A DNA stretch of 30,047 nucleotides, from positions 1 through 30,047 of IMG/VR virus record IMGVR_UViG_3300032322_002385. One strand, given 5' to 3'. The notes under the pieces are model-generated. The model ran no database searches and was not told where the DNA came from. It was given only the letters and a program-made list of their open reading frames with translations. This DNA comes from a virus. The position numbers and the translations under genes were made by a program. Shown piece after piece: positions 20,203-28,277 of this stretch; the stretch's first letter is position 1, and every line of letters begins with the position of its first letter.

Positions 20203-22746
20203 TTATTCTAAAATGTTCCGCTTGGGGAATACAATGTATTTATCGTAGCCCTGCGTGTTGCTGTACATATCGACAGGTGCGGTAAACTGCATGCTACCAC
20301 CATCAAATATGGTTGCTTGACCGTTGCTGATTTGAATATCCCAGGTAGCTCCTGTACCAGATCCAGTGATATTTGTTCCTGCTACATTGTAAAAAATTTC
20401 ACCTTCTACAAAAATACTGGCAGTGCCTGAGCAAAATGCATATTCTATGGTGCCTAGATTATTTACAGTAGACACAGTGATCACGGCGTCGTTGACACCG
20501 TTAGCACCTCCCAATTGACTGCCCAAAATTCTAATCTTATTGCCCACAGCATAATTAATACCACCAGAAAAAACCAAACTGCTATCGTTGGGTATGGGCA
20601 ACTGATAGTGCGGATCCACGTCAAACGTGGTCAGTGTGGGTGGTTGTGGTATCCAGTATTGATTTTCGCGGTCCCAGTTTTTGGTTAATAAATTATCCAG
20701 TTCATAACGGTCTGCTTTGAAATCTATCAAGTTGAGTTGTGCAACAAACTGTGTTTGTATGTTATAAGCGATCTGTCCACCTTGTCCAGGTTTGACGTAG
20801 GCTATAACCCAGGCCGGTGTAAATCCCAAGGTGGTTCCGTCGGCTTGCCGGCTCAGCATCCATCTGGGCAACACGCGGCTGACTTGACCCACGGTATCTA
20901 TGACCTGATCACGCATGTTTTGTAAACTGTTGGGATACACACTATCAATCTGTGTTGAGTCATTGGCATTGATCGGAAACGGCAAGACCACTTGTTTGCC
21001 CACACTCTCGCCTTGATTGTTGACCAAATTGTCGACCACAGTACTGTAAACCACTTCATAGATCACATTGCCGGCATCATCCAAGGCACGGGCCGTGCGT
21101 ATCTCTCCCAACACTAAATTTTTCCAATAGTGGTTGAGTTCCAGGCTGGCCACATACTCGTCCAACGTGGCAGCTGTGAGTCCATAAGCATGATTGTAGA
21201 TCACACGTCGGGCCACACCAAAATTGGGATCATCTGCGCGATAAATCAAGTCAGGTACAAATATAGTGGGATTTTGCAACAGGCTAGCCAAGAGATCTCG
21301 ATCATCCTGAGGTGGCATGGCTTGTATGTAAAGATTGTCAAAGGGTTGGTCGTAGCGTCTGACTGTGCGAATGCTAAATGTTTTGTTTACACTCACTATG
21401 CCGTTGATGCTGTAGGCATTGACGGTGAACGTGGCCACCATGTCAAAGGTAGTAGGTTGATCTACAGTGTTGAGTCCCACATCAAACACTGTGGTGCCGC
21501 CGTCTAAAGCAAAAGTATTGAAGCTAACACGTCCTGCTATGTTGCCCGACGGCAACAGTTGTAGTCCTTGCGGTAGTTGACTGTTGCTACCACTCAACAG
21601 TCTGTACAACAAAGGTATGCCGGCTACATTTTCAGCGGCTACATAAAAAGTGCTGGTAGCTCCGTTGTCAATAACACCCAGGTTGCTGGGGTTGCGAGCA
21701 AGTTCTACTGGATCAGTGGGTGTCAACCAGATCACATCTGAATTTACAGGGCCAGTAATGGTTAGGCTAAAATCATAGATACCACTGGCCACTGTGGGAT
21801 TGTCTATTTGCCTGACCACTAGACTAAAATCATATTGATCGCTCAACACTCCGCCAAACGGAATGTATCCATACATCCATCCTGACACTGGATCAAGAGT
21901 CAGTCCGGGCGGCAGTGCAGTGGTAGCAACAAATTCAATGGCATTTCCACCAAAATCCAGGCCCACAAACTGAAATGCATAAAAATTATCACTGCGTGTG
22001 GATCCAATGCTACCAGTGGGCGTGGTTATGATAGGTGATTGCACAGTACTGGTGTCGGCTGTGATAAAGGTATTGTCGGCTGTGATAAAGGTATTGTCAG
22101 CAGTCAACCGACTGCGAGCATAAATCAGTATGCTGAAGGTTCTCACGTCACTGGTCAGTCCATTGGTCACTCTCAGTGTGAAAGAATATGAGGTTTGTGT
22201 TATTGTGGCATCCGGATTGGGGGTGACGTAGCCGGTGATCACCCCGGTTGTGGACACAGTCAATCCATTGGGCAATGCTCCGGCAATGACAGTGACTATA
22301 TTGGTGGAATAGATATCAGGATCCGTGTACTGCAAAGTAACCGGATCAATCTGTTCACCATCAAAAAATGTAGCTATGTTGCCAGCTGGTGTGGTCCAGG
22401 TCACGGTGCTCTGTCCTGACACAGTCAGGCTAAAGGTACGATCTGCTAGACCAGTGATTACTGTGACACCGTTGACCGTGGTCTTGGTATAAGCACGTAC
22501 AGCAAACTGGTTGGTGGTATCATTGATCACATTTGTGGGCACACCTTGGACATCAGCAGTGGCCAAGGGATTCCCACTCAAAATACCAGTTTGATCTATC
22601 TGGATGCCAGGTGGCAATCTACCTGCTATGACCGAATAAAAAACTGTATTGCTGGCTGTGGCCACCAAGGGTATACTATAAAACACACCTTCGGGTATGG
22701 TTCCTAAAGTACCTGGCGGAGTAACCCAAGTTGGCTGAGTAGACAT
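20203..22746 (-). CDS. Tail-fibre/adhesin protein with Ig-like (He_PIG-type) repeats
   Basis: 847 aa. Four repeats of about 100 residues share the pattern P-P/P-N-G-L-x-(I/L)-x5-G-x-(I/M)-x-G, the putative-Ig (He_PIG/cadherin-like) signature: L-P-P-G-I-Q-I, L-P-N-G-L-T-V, L-P-P-G-L-T-L and L-P-Q-G-L-Q-L. They cover roughly residues 1-110, 113-213, 237-330 and 336-455. Each opens with W-(V/T/L)-T-P or similar. The 460-847 part is different and contains several regular segments likely to form a trimeric or baseplate-binding region. These domains bind glycans on the host surface in many phages. It starts right after the stop of the upstream fibre gene (spacing 1 base). Confidence 0.75.
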   Translation of the reverse strand: MSTQPTWVTPPGTLGTIPEGVFYSIPLVATASNTVFYSVIAGRLPPGIQIDQTGILSGNPLATADVQGVPTNVINDTTNQFAVRAYTKTTVNGVTVITGLADRTFSLTVSGQSTVTWTTPAGNIATFFDGEQIDPVTLQYTDPDIYSTNIVTVIAGALPNGLTVSTTGVITGYVTPNPDATITQTSYSFTLRVTNGLTSDVRTFSILIYARSRLTADNTFITADNTFITADTSTVQSPIITTPTGSIGSTRSDNFYAFQFVGLDFGGNAIEFVATTALPPGLTLDPVSGWMYGYIPFGGVLSDQYDFSLVVRQIDNPTVASGIYDFSLTITGPVNSDVIWLTPTDPVELARNPSNLGVIDNGATSTFYVAAENVAGIPLLYRLLSGSNSQLPQGLQLLPSGNIAGRVSFNTFALDGGTTVFDVGLNTVDQPTTFDMVATFTVNAYSINGIVSVNKTFSIRTVRRYDQPFDNLYIQAMPPQDDRDLLASLLQNPTIFVPDLIYRADDPNFGVARRVIYNHAYGLTAATLDEYVASLELNHYWKNLVLGEIRTARALDDAGNVIYEVVYSTVVDNLVNNQGESVGKQVVLPFPINANDSTQIDSVYPNSLQNMRDQVIDTVGQVSRVLPRWMLSRQADGTTLGFTPAWVIAYVKPGQGGQIAYNIQTQFVAQLNLIDFKADRYELDNLLTKNWDRENQYWIPQPPTLTTFDVDPHYQLPIPNDSSLVFSGGINYAVGNKIRILGSQLGGANGVNDAVITVSTVNNLGTIEYAFCSGTASIFVEGEIFYNVAGTNITGSGTGATWDIQISNGQATIFDGGSMQFTAPVDMYSNTQGYDKYIVFPKRNILE
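20236..20243 (-). promoter_or_regulatory. Candidate late promoter (GATAAATA) before the 19312-20190 gene
   Basis: Minus-strand GATAAATA lies inside the 3' end of the 847-aa gene, 45 bases upstream of the next structural gene's ATG. A late promoter at that spot fits a virion gene. The bases also encode Asp-Lys-Tyr, so the match may be coincidental. Confidence 0.3.
22054..22095. repeat. Tandem 21-base repeat inside the Ig-like adhesin gene
   Basis: Two identical 21-base units (22054-22074 and 22075-22095) plus the start of a third, encoding N-T-F-I-T-A-D twice at the linker before the third Ig-like domain. The length is a multiple of three, so slippage keeps the frame. Confidence 0.8.
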
Positions 22747-22747
22747 G

Positions 22748-24769
22748 TTACAAGATCACAGCTTGAATGATTTTTTCACCAGGGTCGGAATTGGTTTCAA
22801 GAGCCTTGGCAAACACAGCCTGACCATAGGATCGATCACGACCCACACTTTGAGCATGTCCAGATGTGCTAGATGTGACCAAGCTGTCTCCTTTGAATAC
22901 CGGTCCTATGACCATGACCGGCACACGTCCACGCAAGGCCACTGGCAGTCCTGGTTGCCCTGCATTCATCAAGTGAGCAGGATTGGTACTAATGACTCCG
23001 GCCACACGCTCGTCGGCTGCTTCCTGGCTAATGGTTATTTCCTGCTCACCACCAAACACAACCACAGTACCAGCTTGGTATTCAGCATCAGATTCATAAT
23101 TCTCTGCTAGGTCAGCGTATTGAGCACTGGTGGCATTGGCAAACACTGTGTTGAAATATCCCGTAGAACTTCCAATGTTGCCCACACCATTGGCGTTGGC
23201 ATTTATTATATTGCCCAGGGTAATGCCACCAGTTCCTACACTGAGATTGCCACCAGTTATGTTGCCTGAGTCTACACTGAGATTGCCACCAGTTATGTTG
23301 CCCGAGCCTACATTAAGATTGCCACCAGTTATGTTGCCCGATCCGCTGACTATACCAGAGCTGAATAAGATATTGCCACCGTTTACGTTACCGGTAATAC
23401 TGAATGTGGTTCCTGTGTAGGCAACAGCTTCGACATTTCCTGCTATCACATTGCCCGAGACCGAAGTTAGACCAGTTATGTAGGCCCCGGTATTGGCAAA
23501 TATGGCCAAGGGACTCACACCTGTCACATTTATTATCACGTTGCTGTTAGCCGAAGCAATTGTTACATTGCTGTTGCCGTTTTGGATTGACGTAGCGTCA
23601 GTGATGCCCGTTAGCTGGCTGCCATTGCCCAATATATAATTGCCAGTGATATTTCCGGTGGCCGTAATCTGACCACCTGTGCGAATATTTCCACCGGTGA
23701 CGTTGCCACTTACGCTAACACTGGTTCCTGTGTGGCTCGTAGCCGTGACATCTCCGCTGACATTGATATCTTGGCCAACTGAAAGATAATTGGCAGTCCT
23801 TATGTTTCCGGTGGCACTGACTTGGCCACCTGTGCGAATATTTCCACCGGTCACATTGGCTGTTACACTTAAACTTGACAAAGTGCCCACACCAGTTATA
23901 TTGGTCTGTGAGGCTGTGGCCAAAGTACCTATAAGATTACCACCAGTGATGTTTCCAGCAGTTGAAACGTTGCCAGCAATCACATTACCTAGGCTGCTGA
24001 CAACTCCCAACACTGTAAATGTGTTAGAATCCTTGTTAAAAGTCATGGCCGCAGTGGCATCTGCATTGCCACTGGTGTTGAATATGACCTGTGTGTTGCT
24101 ACCGGGTACTACAAAGTTTCCAGTGATGTTACCAAAAAAGTTTCCAACAAAATATTGATCTGTAACAATGTTGCCTGTAGCACTGACTCGGCCACCTGTT
24201 AGAACATTACTACCAGTTATGTTACCACTTGTAATCGTACCTGTGGTGGATATAACATTTGATCCAAAACCGGACAACAGAGAGATCACATTGGAATTAC
24301 TATACGATTGAGGTAGTCCTGCGAGTTGACTGCCGTTGCCTAGAATGTAGTCGCCTGTTACATTGCCAGTGGCACTGACCAGTCCGTCAACATACTGACC
24401 AGTGGTGGCAACCACAACCACATTGGAAGTTCCTGCTATGCTGGTAGTGGCATTTCCATTGACATCGGCGATTTTTACGTTACTTGTGCCACTGCTGATT
24501 GAGCTTACGGTTATATTGCCAACCTGTGTTACTTGACCCCATATTGTACTGGTACCATCATAAGTGTCAAAACAGTAATAAAAATAAGTAGAATCTACAG
24601 CGTACATTCCAGGAACATCACCGGTGGTTCCTATCAACGACACAGGTGGATCAACTTGGAATCTCGCATACAACTCGCTAAAATTGCTATTGCAAAAGTT
24701 AAATGCAGTTGCCAATGGGGTACCGTCACCAGAATTTGTGGGGGTGGTAACAATAGTAAGTTGAGCCAT
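22748..24769 (-). CDS. Long fibre protein with GN/ITGG repeats and a conserved C-terminal domain
   Basis: 673 aa. Residues about 70-545 consist of dozens of short repeats such as S-A-T-G-N-I, I-T-G-G-N-L and V-S-G-N-V, typical of beta-helical phage fibres. The N-terminus (A-F-N-F-C-N-S-N-F-S-E-L-Y) is the attachment-type opening of T4-like cyanophage structural proteins. The C-terminal 120 residues begin A-Q-Y-A-D-L-A-E-N-Y and include G-D-S-L-V-T-S and G-Q-A-V-F-A-K-A, a domain found at fibre ends. AGAGGA lies 9 bases before the ATG. Probably a host-recognition or decoration fibre. Confidence 0.78.
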   Translation of the reverse strand: MAQLTIVTTPTNSGDGTPLATAFNFCNSNFSELYARFQVDPPVSLIGTTGDVPGMYAVDSTYFYYCFDTYDGTSTIWGQVTQVGNITVSSISSGTSNVKIADVNGNATTSIAGTSNVVVVATTGQYVDGLVSATGNVTGDYILGNGSQLAGLPQSYSNSNVISLLSGFGSNVISTTGTITSGNITGSNVLTGGRVSATGNIVTDQYFVGNFFGNITGNFVVPGSNTQVIFNTSGNADATAAMTFNKDSNTFTVLGVVSSLGNVIAGNVSTAGNITGGNLIGTLATASQTNITGVGTLSSLSVTANVTGGNIRTGGQVSATGNIRTANYLSVGQDINVSGDVTATSHTGTSVSVSGNVTGGNIRTGGQITATGNITGNYILGNGSQLTGITDATSIQNGNSNVTIASANSNVIINVTGVSPLAIFANTGAYITGLTSVSGNVIAGNVEAVAYTGTTFSITGNVNGGNILFSSGIVSGSGNITGGNLNVGSGNITGGNLSVDSGNITGGNLSVGTGGITLGNIINANANGVGNIGSSTGYFNTVFANATSAQYADLAENYESDAEYQAGTVVVFGGEQEITISQEAADERVAGVISTNPAHLMNAGQPGLPVALRGRVPVMVIGPVFKGDSLVTSSTSGHAQSVGRDRSYGQAVFAKALETNSDPGEKIIQAVIL
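23243..23350. repeat. Three tandem 36-base repeats in the fibre gene
   Basis: Units at 23243-23278, 23279-23314 and 23315-23350 each contain GATTGCCACCAGTTATGTTG and encode the 12-residue I-T-G-G-N-L repeat. The near-identical DNA suggests recent duplication, and copy number could change in frame. Confidence 0.8.
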
Positions 24770-24828
24770 AGATATGTGTCCTCTGGCTTGTATTTACCAG
24801 CGGGCAAGTTCTTGGGTGCTAGGGGTGT

Positions 24829-25155
24829 TTAGTAGGGGCTAAAACTGCTGCCACATCCGCATGTGGTCTGGGCTTGTGGATTGTTGATGGTAAAACTGGC
24901 ACCCATGACATCATCTCGGTAGTCCACAACAGCACCTTGTAGATAACCTCCGCTCATGCTGTCGACCAGCACTTTTACACCAGAGATTTCCAGATCCCAG
25001 TCATCTTCGTTTTGGGTTTCATCCAGGGTGAATCCGTAGCTCATTCCGCTACACCCACCACCCTGCACAAATACACGCAGTTTGAGTTCAGGATTGTTTT
25101 CTTCGGCCAGGATATCTTTGATTTTGGCCACTGCGGATTCGGTTACTGTGATCAT
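24829..25155 (-). CDS. A-type Fe-S cluster carrier (IscA/ErpA/SufA-like)
   Basis: 108 aa, the family's usual length. The three ligand cysteines are all present: Cys35 in G-G-C-S-G and Cys99/Cys101 in the terminal [15 protein letters not shown] is a family signature near the end. These proteins accept Fe-S clusters and hand them to apo-enzymes. No scaffold (IscU) or desulfurase (IscS) is encoded here, so it would draw clusters from the host. It is the last gene of a group with SOD and a radical SAM enzyme. Its ATG overlaps the HNH endonuclease stop. Confidence 0.92.
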   Translation of the reverse strand: MITVTESAVAKIKDILAEENNPELKLRVFVQGGGCSGMSYGFTLDETQNEDDWDLEISGVKVLVDSMSGGYLQGAVVDYRDDVMGASFTINNPQAQTTCGCGSSFSPY

Positions 25156-25625
25156 ATTTTCTCTCTTGGCCAGGCACTTGCCTTACCACCCTTTATCATT
25201 TTAGTTACCACAGAATTGAAATGCCTTTGTTTATTCTGTTCAGGAGTCAAGGCAAAAATCCCTGTGCGATGTTTTTTTGCGTATGCTCCACCTTTTTTGC
25301 CTCCAACTGATCCTGCTCTAGAAGCATGTCCTAATTTGAATCCACATTTTCTTTCGGCATTATTCTTAACTGCTTGAGCTCTACTTAATTCCGATCTTTC
25401 TTGATAACTGATTCCTGCTCGAACTGCGATCAAGGCAGCTGCGGCCTTGTCGCCTTGATTCTTATGAATGTGAAAGTGTTCGAGTGCAGTTACAGGCGTT
25501 AAATTTTCAATAGAATTATTTTTTGAGTTGCCGTCAATGTGATGAATTTCAATAAAAGGCAACAAGCAACACCGGTAGTGTGCTTCGTAAATTTTTCTGT
25601 GGATTTTAGAATTTTTGCGTTTCAT
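25152..25625 (-). CDS. HNH homing endonuclease
   Basis: 157 aa from ATG 25625. The HNH core includes [12 protein letters not shown] and [15 protein letters not shown], the usual HNH pattern. The C-terminal half is basic with short N-x-E/G-x-K repeats suited to DNA binding. I chose 25625 because a late-promoter box and a hairpin abut it exactly; a frame running to 25682 would overlap the SOD gene. It sits free-standing between sod and the IscA-like gene. It probably cleaves the same junction in related phages and spreads by homing. Confidence 0.82.
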   Translation of the reverse strand: MKRKNSKIHRKIYEAHYRCCLLPFIEIHHIDGNSKNNSIENLTPVTALEHFHIHKNQGDKAAAALIAVRAGISYQERSELSRAQAVKNNAERKCGFKLGHASRAGSVGGKKGGAYAKKHRTGIFALTPEQNKQRHFNSVVTKMIKGGKASAWPREKI

Positions 25626-25641
25626 CTCGTGTTCCCACGAG
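25626..25641 (-). promoter_or_regulatory. RNA hairpin abutting the HNH start codon
   Basis: Minus strand CTCGTG-GGAA-CACGAG, a perfect 6-base-pair stem with a GNRA-type loop, followed at once by the ATG. The GGGA that would serve as ribosome-binding site lies in the loop and the top of the stem, so translation should be restrained. T4 homing endonucleases such as I-TevI use similar hairpins. Confidence 0.65.
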
Positions 25642-25649
25642 TATTTATG
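25642..25649 (-). promoter_or_regulatory. CATAAATA late-promoter-like box before the HNH gene
   Basis: Immediately upstream of the hairpin and immediately downstream of the sod stop. A T4-type late promoter here would start RNA inside the 5' arm of the hairpin and free the ribosome-binding site late in infection, as known for some T4 homing endonucleases. Confidence 0.5.
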
Positions 25650-25650
25650 T

Positions 25651-26205
25651 TTACAATCTTTCGTTGCAAACATCCCAGTCAATGATCCGCCAGATATTGT
25701 CTAGGTATTTCTCTTTGTCCCACTTGTAGTCGAGAGCAAATGCGTGCTCCCACCAGTCAACCAGTACACAAATATCTGTTCTAACCTGATGGTTTGGTAT
25801 TGTTTTAATTGTGCCTGTAGTGCTCAAATAAATCCAGCCCGAACCTTGTATTTTCATGGCTGTTTCTTTGAAAGCCTGTTTGAAATCTTCATAGGTTTTG
25901 AAATTTGATTCTATGAGTTCTAGCACAGCACCGCGAGGACGATTGGCACCCTTGGGCGGTTTCAGCTGTGGGAAAAACTTGTTGTGCAAGAAACTGCCTG
26001 CACGGTTAAAGTCAGCATTGCCCTCACCGGCATTGTAGCGTTTGGCATAGCCCTTGGCTAGATGCCCGTAATGATAGTTGATGCTGTCTTTACTCAGCAC
26101 CGGTTCCAGATCCTTTTCACCATAGGGCAAGGGCGTGGTTTCCAGCTTGGCCGGACGAGTAGTAGCTTCTAGCAGGTCTAGATCGTGTCTTATTGTGTGA
26201 TGCAT
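25651..26205 (-). CDS. Fe/Mn superoxide dismutase
   Basis: 184 aa from ATG 26205. The four metal ligands can be placed: His45 in Y-H-Y-G-H-L, His74 in S-F-L-H-N-K-F-F, and Asp150 and His154 in V-D-W-W-E-H-A-F. Y53 is a candidate for the second-sphere tyrosine. L-P-Y-G-E-K-D-L-E-P-V-L and G-S-G-W-I-Y-L are family signatures. It has about 24 extra N-terminal residues and is shorter in the middle than E. coli SodB. It removes superoxide, which damages Fe-S clusters; that fits the IscA-like and radical SAM neighbours. Fe or Mn preference cannot be told. Phage Fe/Mn SODs are uncommon. Confidence 0.85.
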   Translation of the reverse strand: MHHTIRHDLDLLEATTRPAKLETTPLPYGEKDLEPVLSKDSINYHYGHLAKGYAKRYNAGEGNADFNRAGSFLHNKFFPQLKPPKGANRPRGAVLELIESNFKTYEDFKQAFKETAMKIQGSGWIYLSTTGTIKTIPNHQVRTDICVLVDWWEHAFALDYKWDKEKYLDNIWRIIDWDVCNERL

Positions 26206-26210
26206 AAGTG

Positions 26211-26218
26211 TATTTATG
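26211..26218 (-). promoter_or_regulatory. CATAAATA box before the SOD gene
   Basis: Minus-strand CATAAATA, 5 bases before the SOD ATG, with the TAA inside it serving as the stop of the preceding SGNH gene. Same box and same spacing as before the 10357-10938 gene. Promoter function would give a nearly leaderless mRNA; coincidence with the stop codon is possible. Confidence 0.3.
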
Positions 26219-26912
26219 CTTTTAGTGCCTGAGCATAAGTATCTACCCACAAGTCACAAGCGGCCTTGTGAGCATCTTCAAGTGGGTGCAATCCCGGATC
26301 GGTCACCTTGAATCCGTGTTTATGGCTCCAATCTAAAAAAGTCAATCCTTCAAAAGTTTGTAAGGATTCCTTAGTAAGGTCCTGTAGAGTTTTAATATAG
26401 TCAGGTGCATGCCAGGTTATGTCCCACATTTCGGCATCCATGTAAGTTTGAATACTGGTCACGTTGAGATGTTTTAAAAACTGTTGAGAAGAATAAATGG
26501 TCTGCAAGGTTCTAAACTTGTCCCATAAGGTGCTGTAGCCAGGATACTTGTTGTAAAACTCCAATACCTTTTCGGCTTCTTGAGATCCAATCAGTGGTGC
26601 CAACTTGGCTGGCACACAACTTAGACCTAGAGTGGTCCAGATTTCCTTTTCAGGAATATAAAAATCCCAACGGGCTCCCCAGGTCCAGTTAATTACAGCC
26701 AGCACATTGTCGCCGGGATTATTTGAAAAATAGGTTAGGATTTGACGACTAATATTTTCATTGCCACATCCAGGCACAGCCATAGTCTGATACTCAACTC
26801 CTAATTGGTTTGCCGCTTGGCCTATCCAACTTAATTTTCCATTACTATTGTCGGCAAGTTCGTTGCCAAAAACAAAGCTGTCGCCAAACCCAACTATTTT
26901 TGTTTTCATCAT
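26214..26912 (-). CDS. SGNH-hydrolase-like protein
   Basis: 232 aa. Block I is G-F-G-D-S-F-V-F-G (Ser12), the Asn segment is V-P-G-C-G-N-E-N, and D-P-G-L-H-P at 205-210 holds the probable Asp and His209. It is a paralogue of 9137-9799, sharing F-V-F-G, the G-N segment and H-P-L-E-x-A-H. Here the Asp is four residues before the His, not three. ATG 26912 overlaps the upstream radical SAM stop (ATGA), so the two probably work on the same substrate. Confidence 0.7.
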   Translation of the reverse strand: MMKTKIVGFGDSFVFGNELADNSNGKLSWIGQAANQLGVEYQTMAVPGCGNENISRQILTYFSNNPGDNVLAVINWTWGARWDFYIPEKEIWTTLGLSCVPAKLAPLIGSQEAEKVLEFYNKYPGYSTLWDKFRTLQTIYSSQQFLKHLNVTSIQTYMDAEMWDITWHAPDYIKTLQDLTKESLQTFEGLTFLDWSHKHGFKVTDPGLHPLEDAHKAACDLWVDTYAQALKA

Positions 26913-28045
26913 TGTGCCTCATATAATGTTAAATGATTTTCACGCCTAATCTGATTAAGGGTTTGATTATATAACTGACTTCTTTCCCACAATTTTATAT
27001 CAAATTTAGCAGATGCAATCTGAGCAATTAGACCGGTTAACATGTTTCTTTGCTCGTCATCCAAATCCAGTGCCAAACAAGATTCTAAGTAATCTATTGC
27101 CAATGGTAGTAGTTCTTCTGATAAATTATCGGCCGCTAAATGATATGGGCGTTGACAAACAAAAAATTGATGGCGACATCCTAGATCGCCATGCCGTCCA
27201 CTGGGTGTGACACTAAGGTGTTGCATACGTCTACCAAACTCTAGCAAAGGTTTTATTGCAAAAACTGTTAAATTAGACACAACAGAATTTATATCCAAAC
27301 TGTTGGCATGATGTGCCAACCAAGCCACATTCCGTTCGATTACTGCCCAGTTTGATCCATGTCTGACAATTTCAGCAGCTGTACCGACCGCATCAATGCT
27401 CACAGTCCAATGTAGATTTGGCAATTGCTCGGTTATTTCAAACCAAAAATCATCTTGAAAACTTGCATTTGAAGTGATCATAACCATTACATCTTTATGG
27501 TCTTGTTTGATTTTCTTGATAAGTTCCCGAACCCCAGGGATTACAGTGGGCTCACCACCGGTAAACATGATTCTTTTCAACGATCCTAGGTTACGCTTAA
27601 TCCAATCTACGTTAACATCTGTAACTGATACGGTTTTGCCTGCGGGCGGATTTCCAAAAAACTGTTGTAATTCAGGGTGATTGTTAATTTCTTGAGCTAT
27701 GCCATGACTGAATACTGGATTACAACTACGACATTTAAAATTGCAAATGTTGACTGATCTAAAATCTATAAAATCAAGTTCGGTATTGGTAAACACTTGA
27801 TGATTGTAATCTCTGTTGCTGTTGATTCGTAAACTGGTGCCATACGCAGACTCGTGTTTAACACATGCTTGACATACCTTGGGAGTATTTCCGTTAAGTA
27901 ACTCTTGTTGTAAATTTAATAGTTCTGGATGCGCAAGCCATTCGTCTAACGATACTTGATATCTTGGAGTTTGGCAACACGCTGATATACCTGTGCTGTC
28001 AATGTAGGCATGCCTAAATGGCAGTGGGCAATACCAGTCAGACAT
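26909..28045 (-). CDS. Radical SAM enzyme with N-terminal SPASM/twitch-type cysteine region
   Basis: 378 aa. Order of parts: an N-terminal region with Cys6, Cys23, Cys24, Cys58 and Cys61 (C-P-L-P-F, then A-C-C, then C-Q-A-C), the radical SAM C-x3-C-x2-C at Cys101, Cys105 and Cys108, and G-G-E-P at 163-166 with I-T-S-N-A next. The auxiliary-cluster region comes before the radical SAM core, as in the twitch-domain radical SAM proteins I know from bacteria and phages. These often sit near glycan or peptide modification genes. It starts 2 bases after the IF-1 stop and overlaps the SGNH start. Substrate unknown. Confidence 0.82.
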   Translation of the reverse strand: MSDWYCPLPFRHAYIDSTGISACCQTPRYQVSLDEWLAHPELLNLQQELLNGNTPKVCQACVKHESAYGTSLRINSNRDYNHQVFTNTELDFIDFRSVNICNFKCRSCNPVFSHGIAQEINNHPELQQFFGNPPAGKTVSVTDVNVDWIKRNLGSLKRIMFTGGEPTVIPGVRELIKKIKQDHKDVMVMITSNASFQDDFWFEITEQLPNLHWTVSIDAVGTAAEIVRHGSNWAVIERNVAWLAHHANSLDINSVVSNLTVFAIKPLLEFGRRMQHLSVTPSGRHGDLGCRHQFFVCQRPYHLAADNLSEELLPLAIDYLESCLALDLDDEQRNMLTGLIAQIASAKFDIKLWERSQLYNQTLNQIRRENHLTLYEAQ

Positions 28046-28047
28046 AG

Positions 28048-28266
28048 TTATCGGCGACGAGTTATGCGTCCACGAGTAAGATCATATGGGCTGAACTCTA
28101 GTTCTACCACATCGCCGCCTAAGACCTTGATGTTGTTCATTCTCATGCGACCATTAAGGCTGGCCAGAACGGGCTTGTCAAAGTTATCAATTCGTACTCG
28201 ATACATGGTGTTGGGTAGAACTTCTTCTATAACACCTTCCATTTTGATAACATCTTCTTTGCTGAT
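28048..28266 (-). CDS. infA: Translation initiation factor IF-1, apparent ATC start
   Basis: 72 aa if started at ATC 28266, exactly the length of E. coli IF-1. The first residues are then (M)-S-K-E-D-V-I-K-M-E-G, aligning with M-A-K-E-D-N-I-E-M-Q-G. AAGGAG lies 7 bases before the ATC. The first ATG (28242) has no such site and would remove eight conserved residues. The S1/OB fold is clear: L-P-N-T-M-Y-R-V, G-R-M-R-M-N-N-I and the ending Y-D-L-T-R-G-R-I-T-R-R. IF-1 binds the ribosomal A site and, with IF-3, helps reject wrong start codons. A phage copy could bias initiation towards phage mRNA. The ribosome-binding site overlaps the end of the GIY-YIG gene. Confidence 0.9.
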   Translation of the reverse strand: MSKEDVIKMEGVIEEVLPNTMYRVRIDNFDKPVLASLNGRMRMNNIKVLGGDVVELEFSPYDLTRGRITRRR

Positions 28267-28277
28267 GTTTATTCTCC

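Noticed and set aside
22748-24769. Dense short DNA repeats resembling a CRISPR array
   Set aside because: The repeats lie in one long open frame, keep a multiple-of-three spacing and encode GN/ITGG fibre repeats; there are no unique spacers of constant length.
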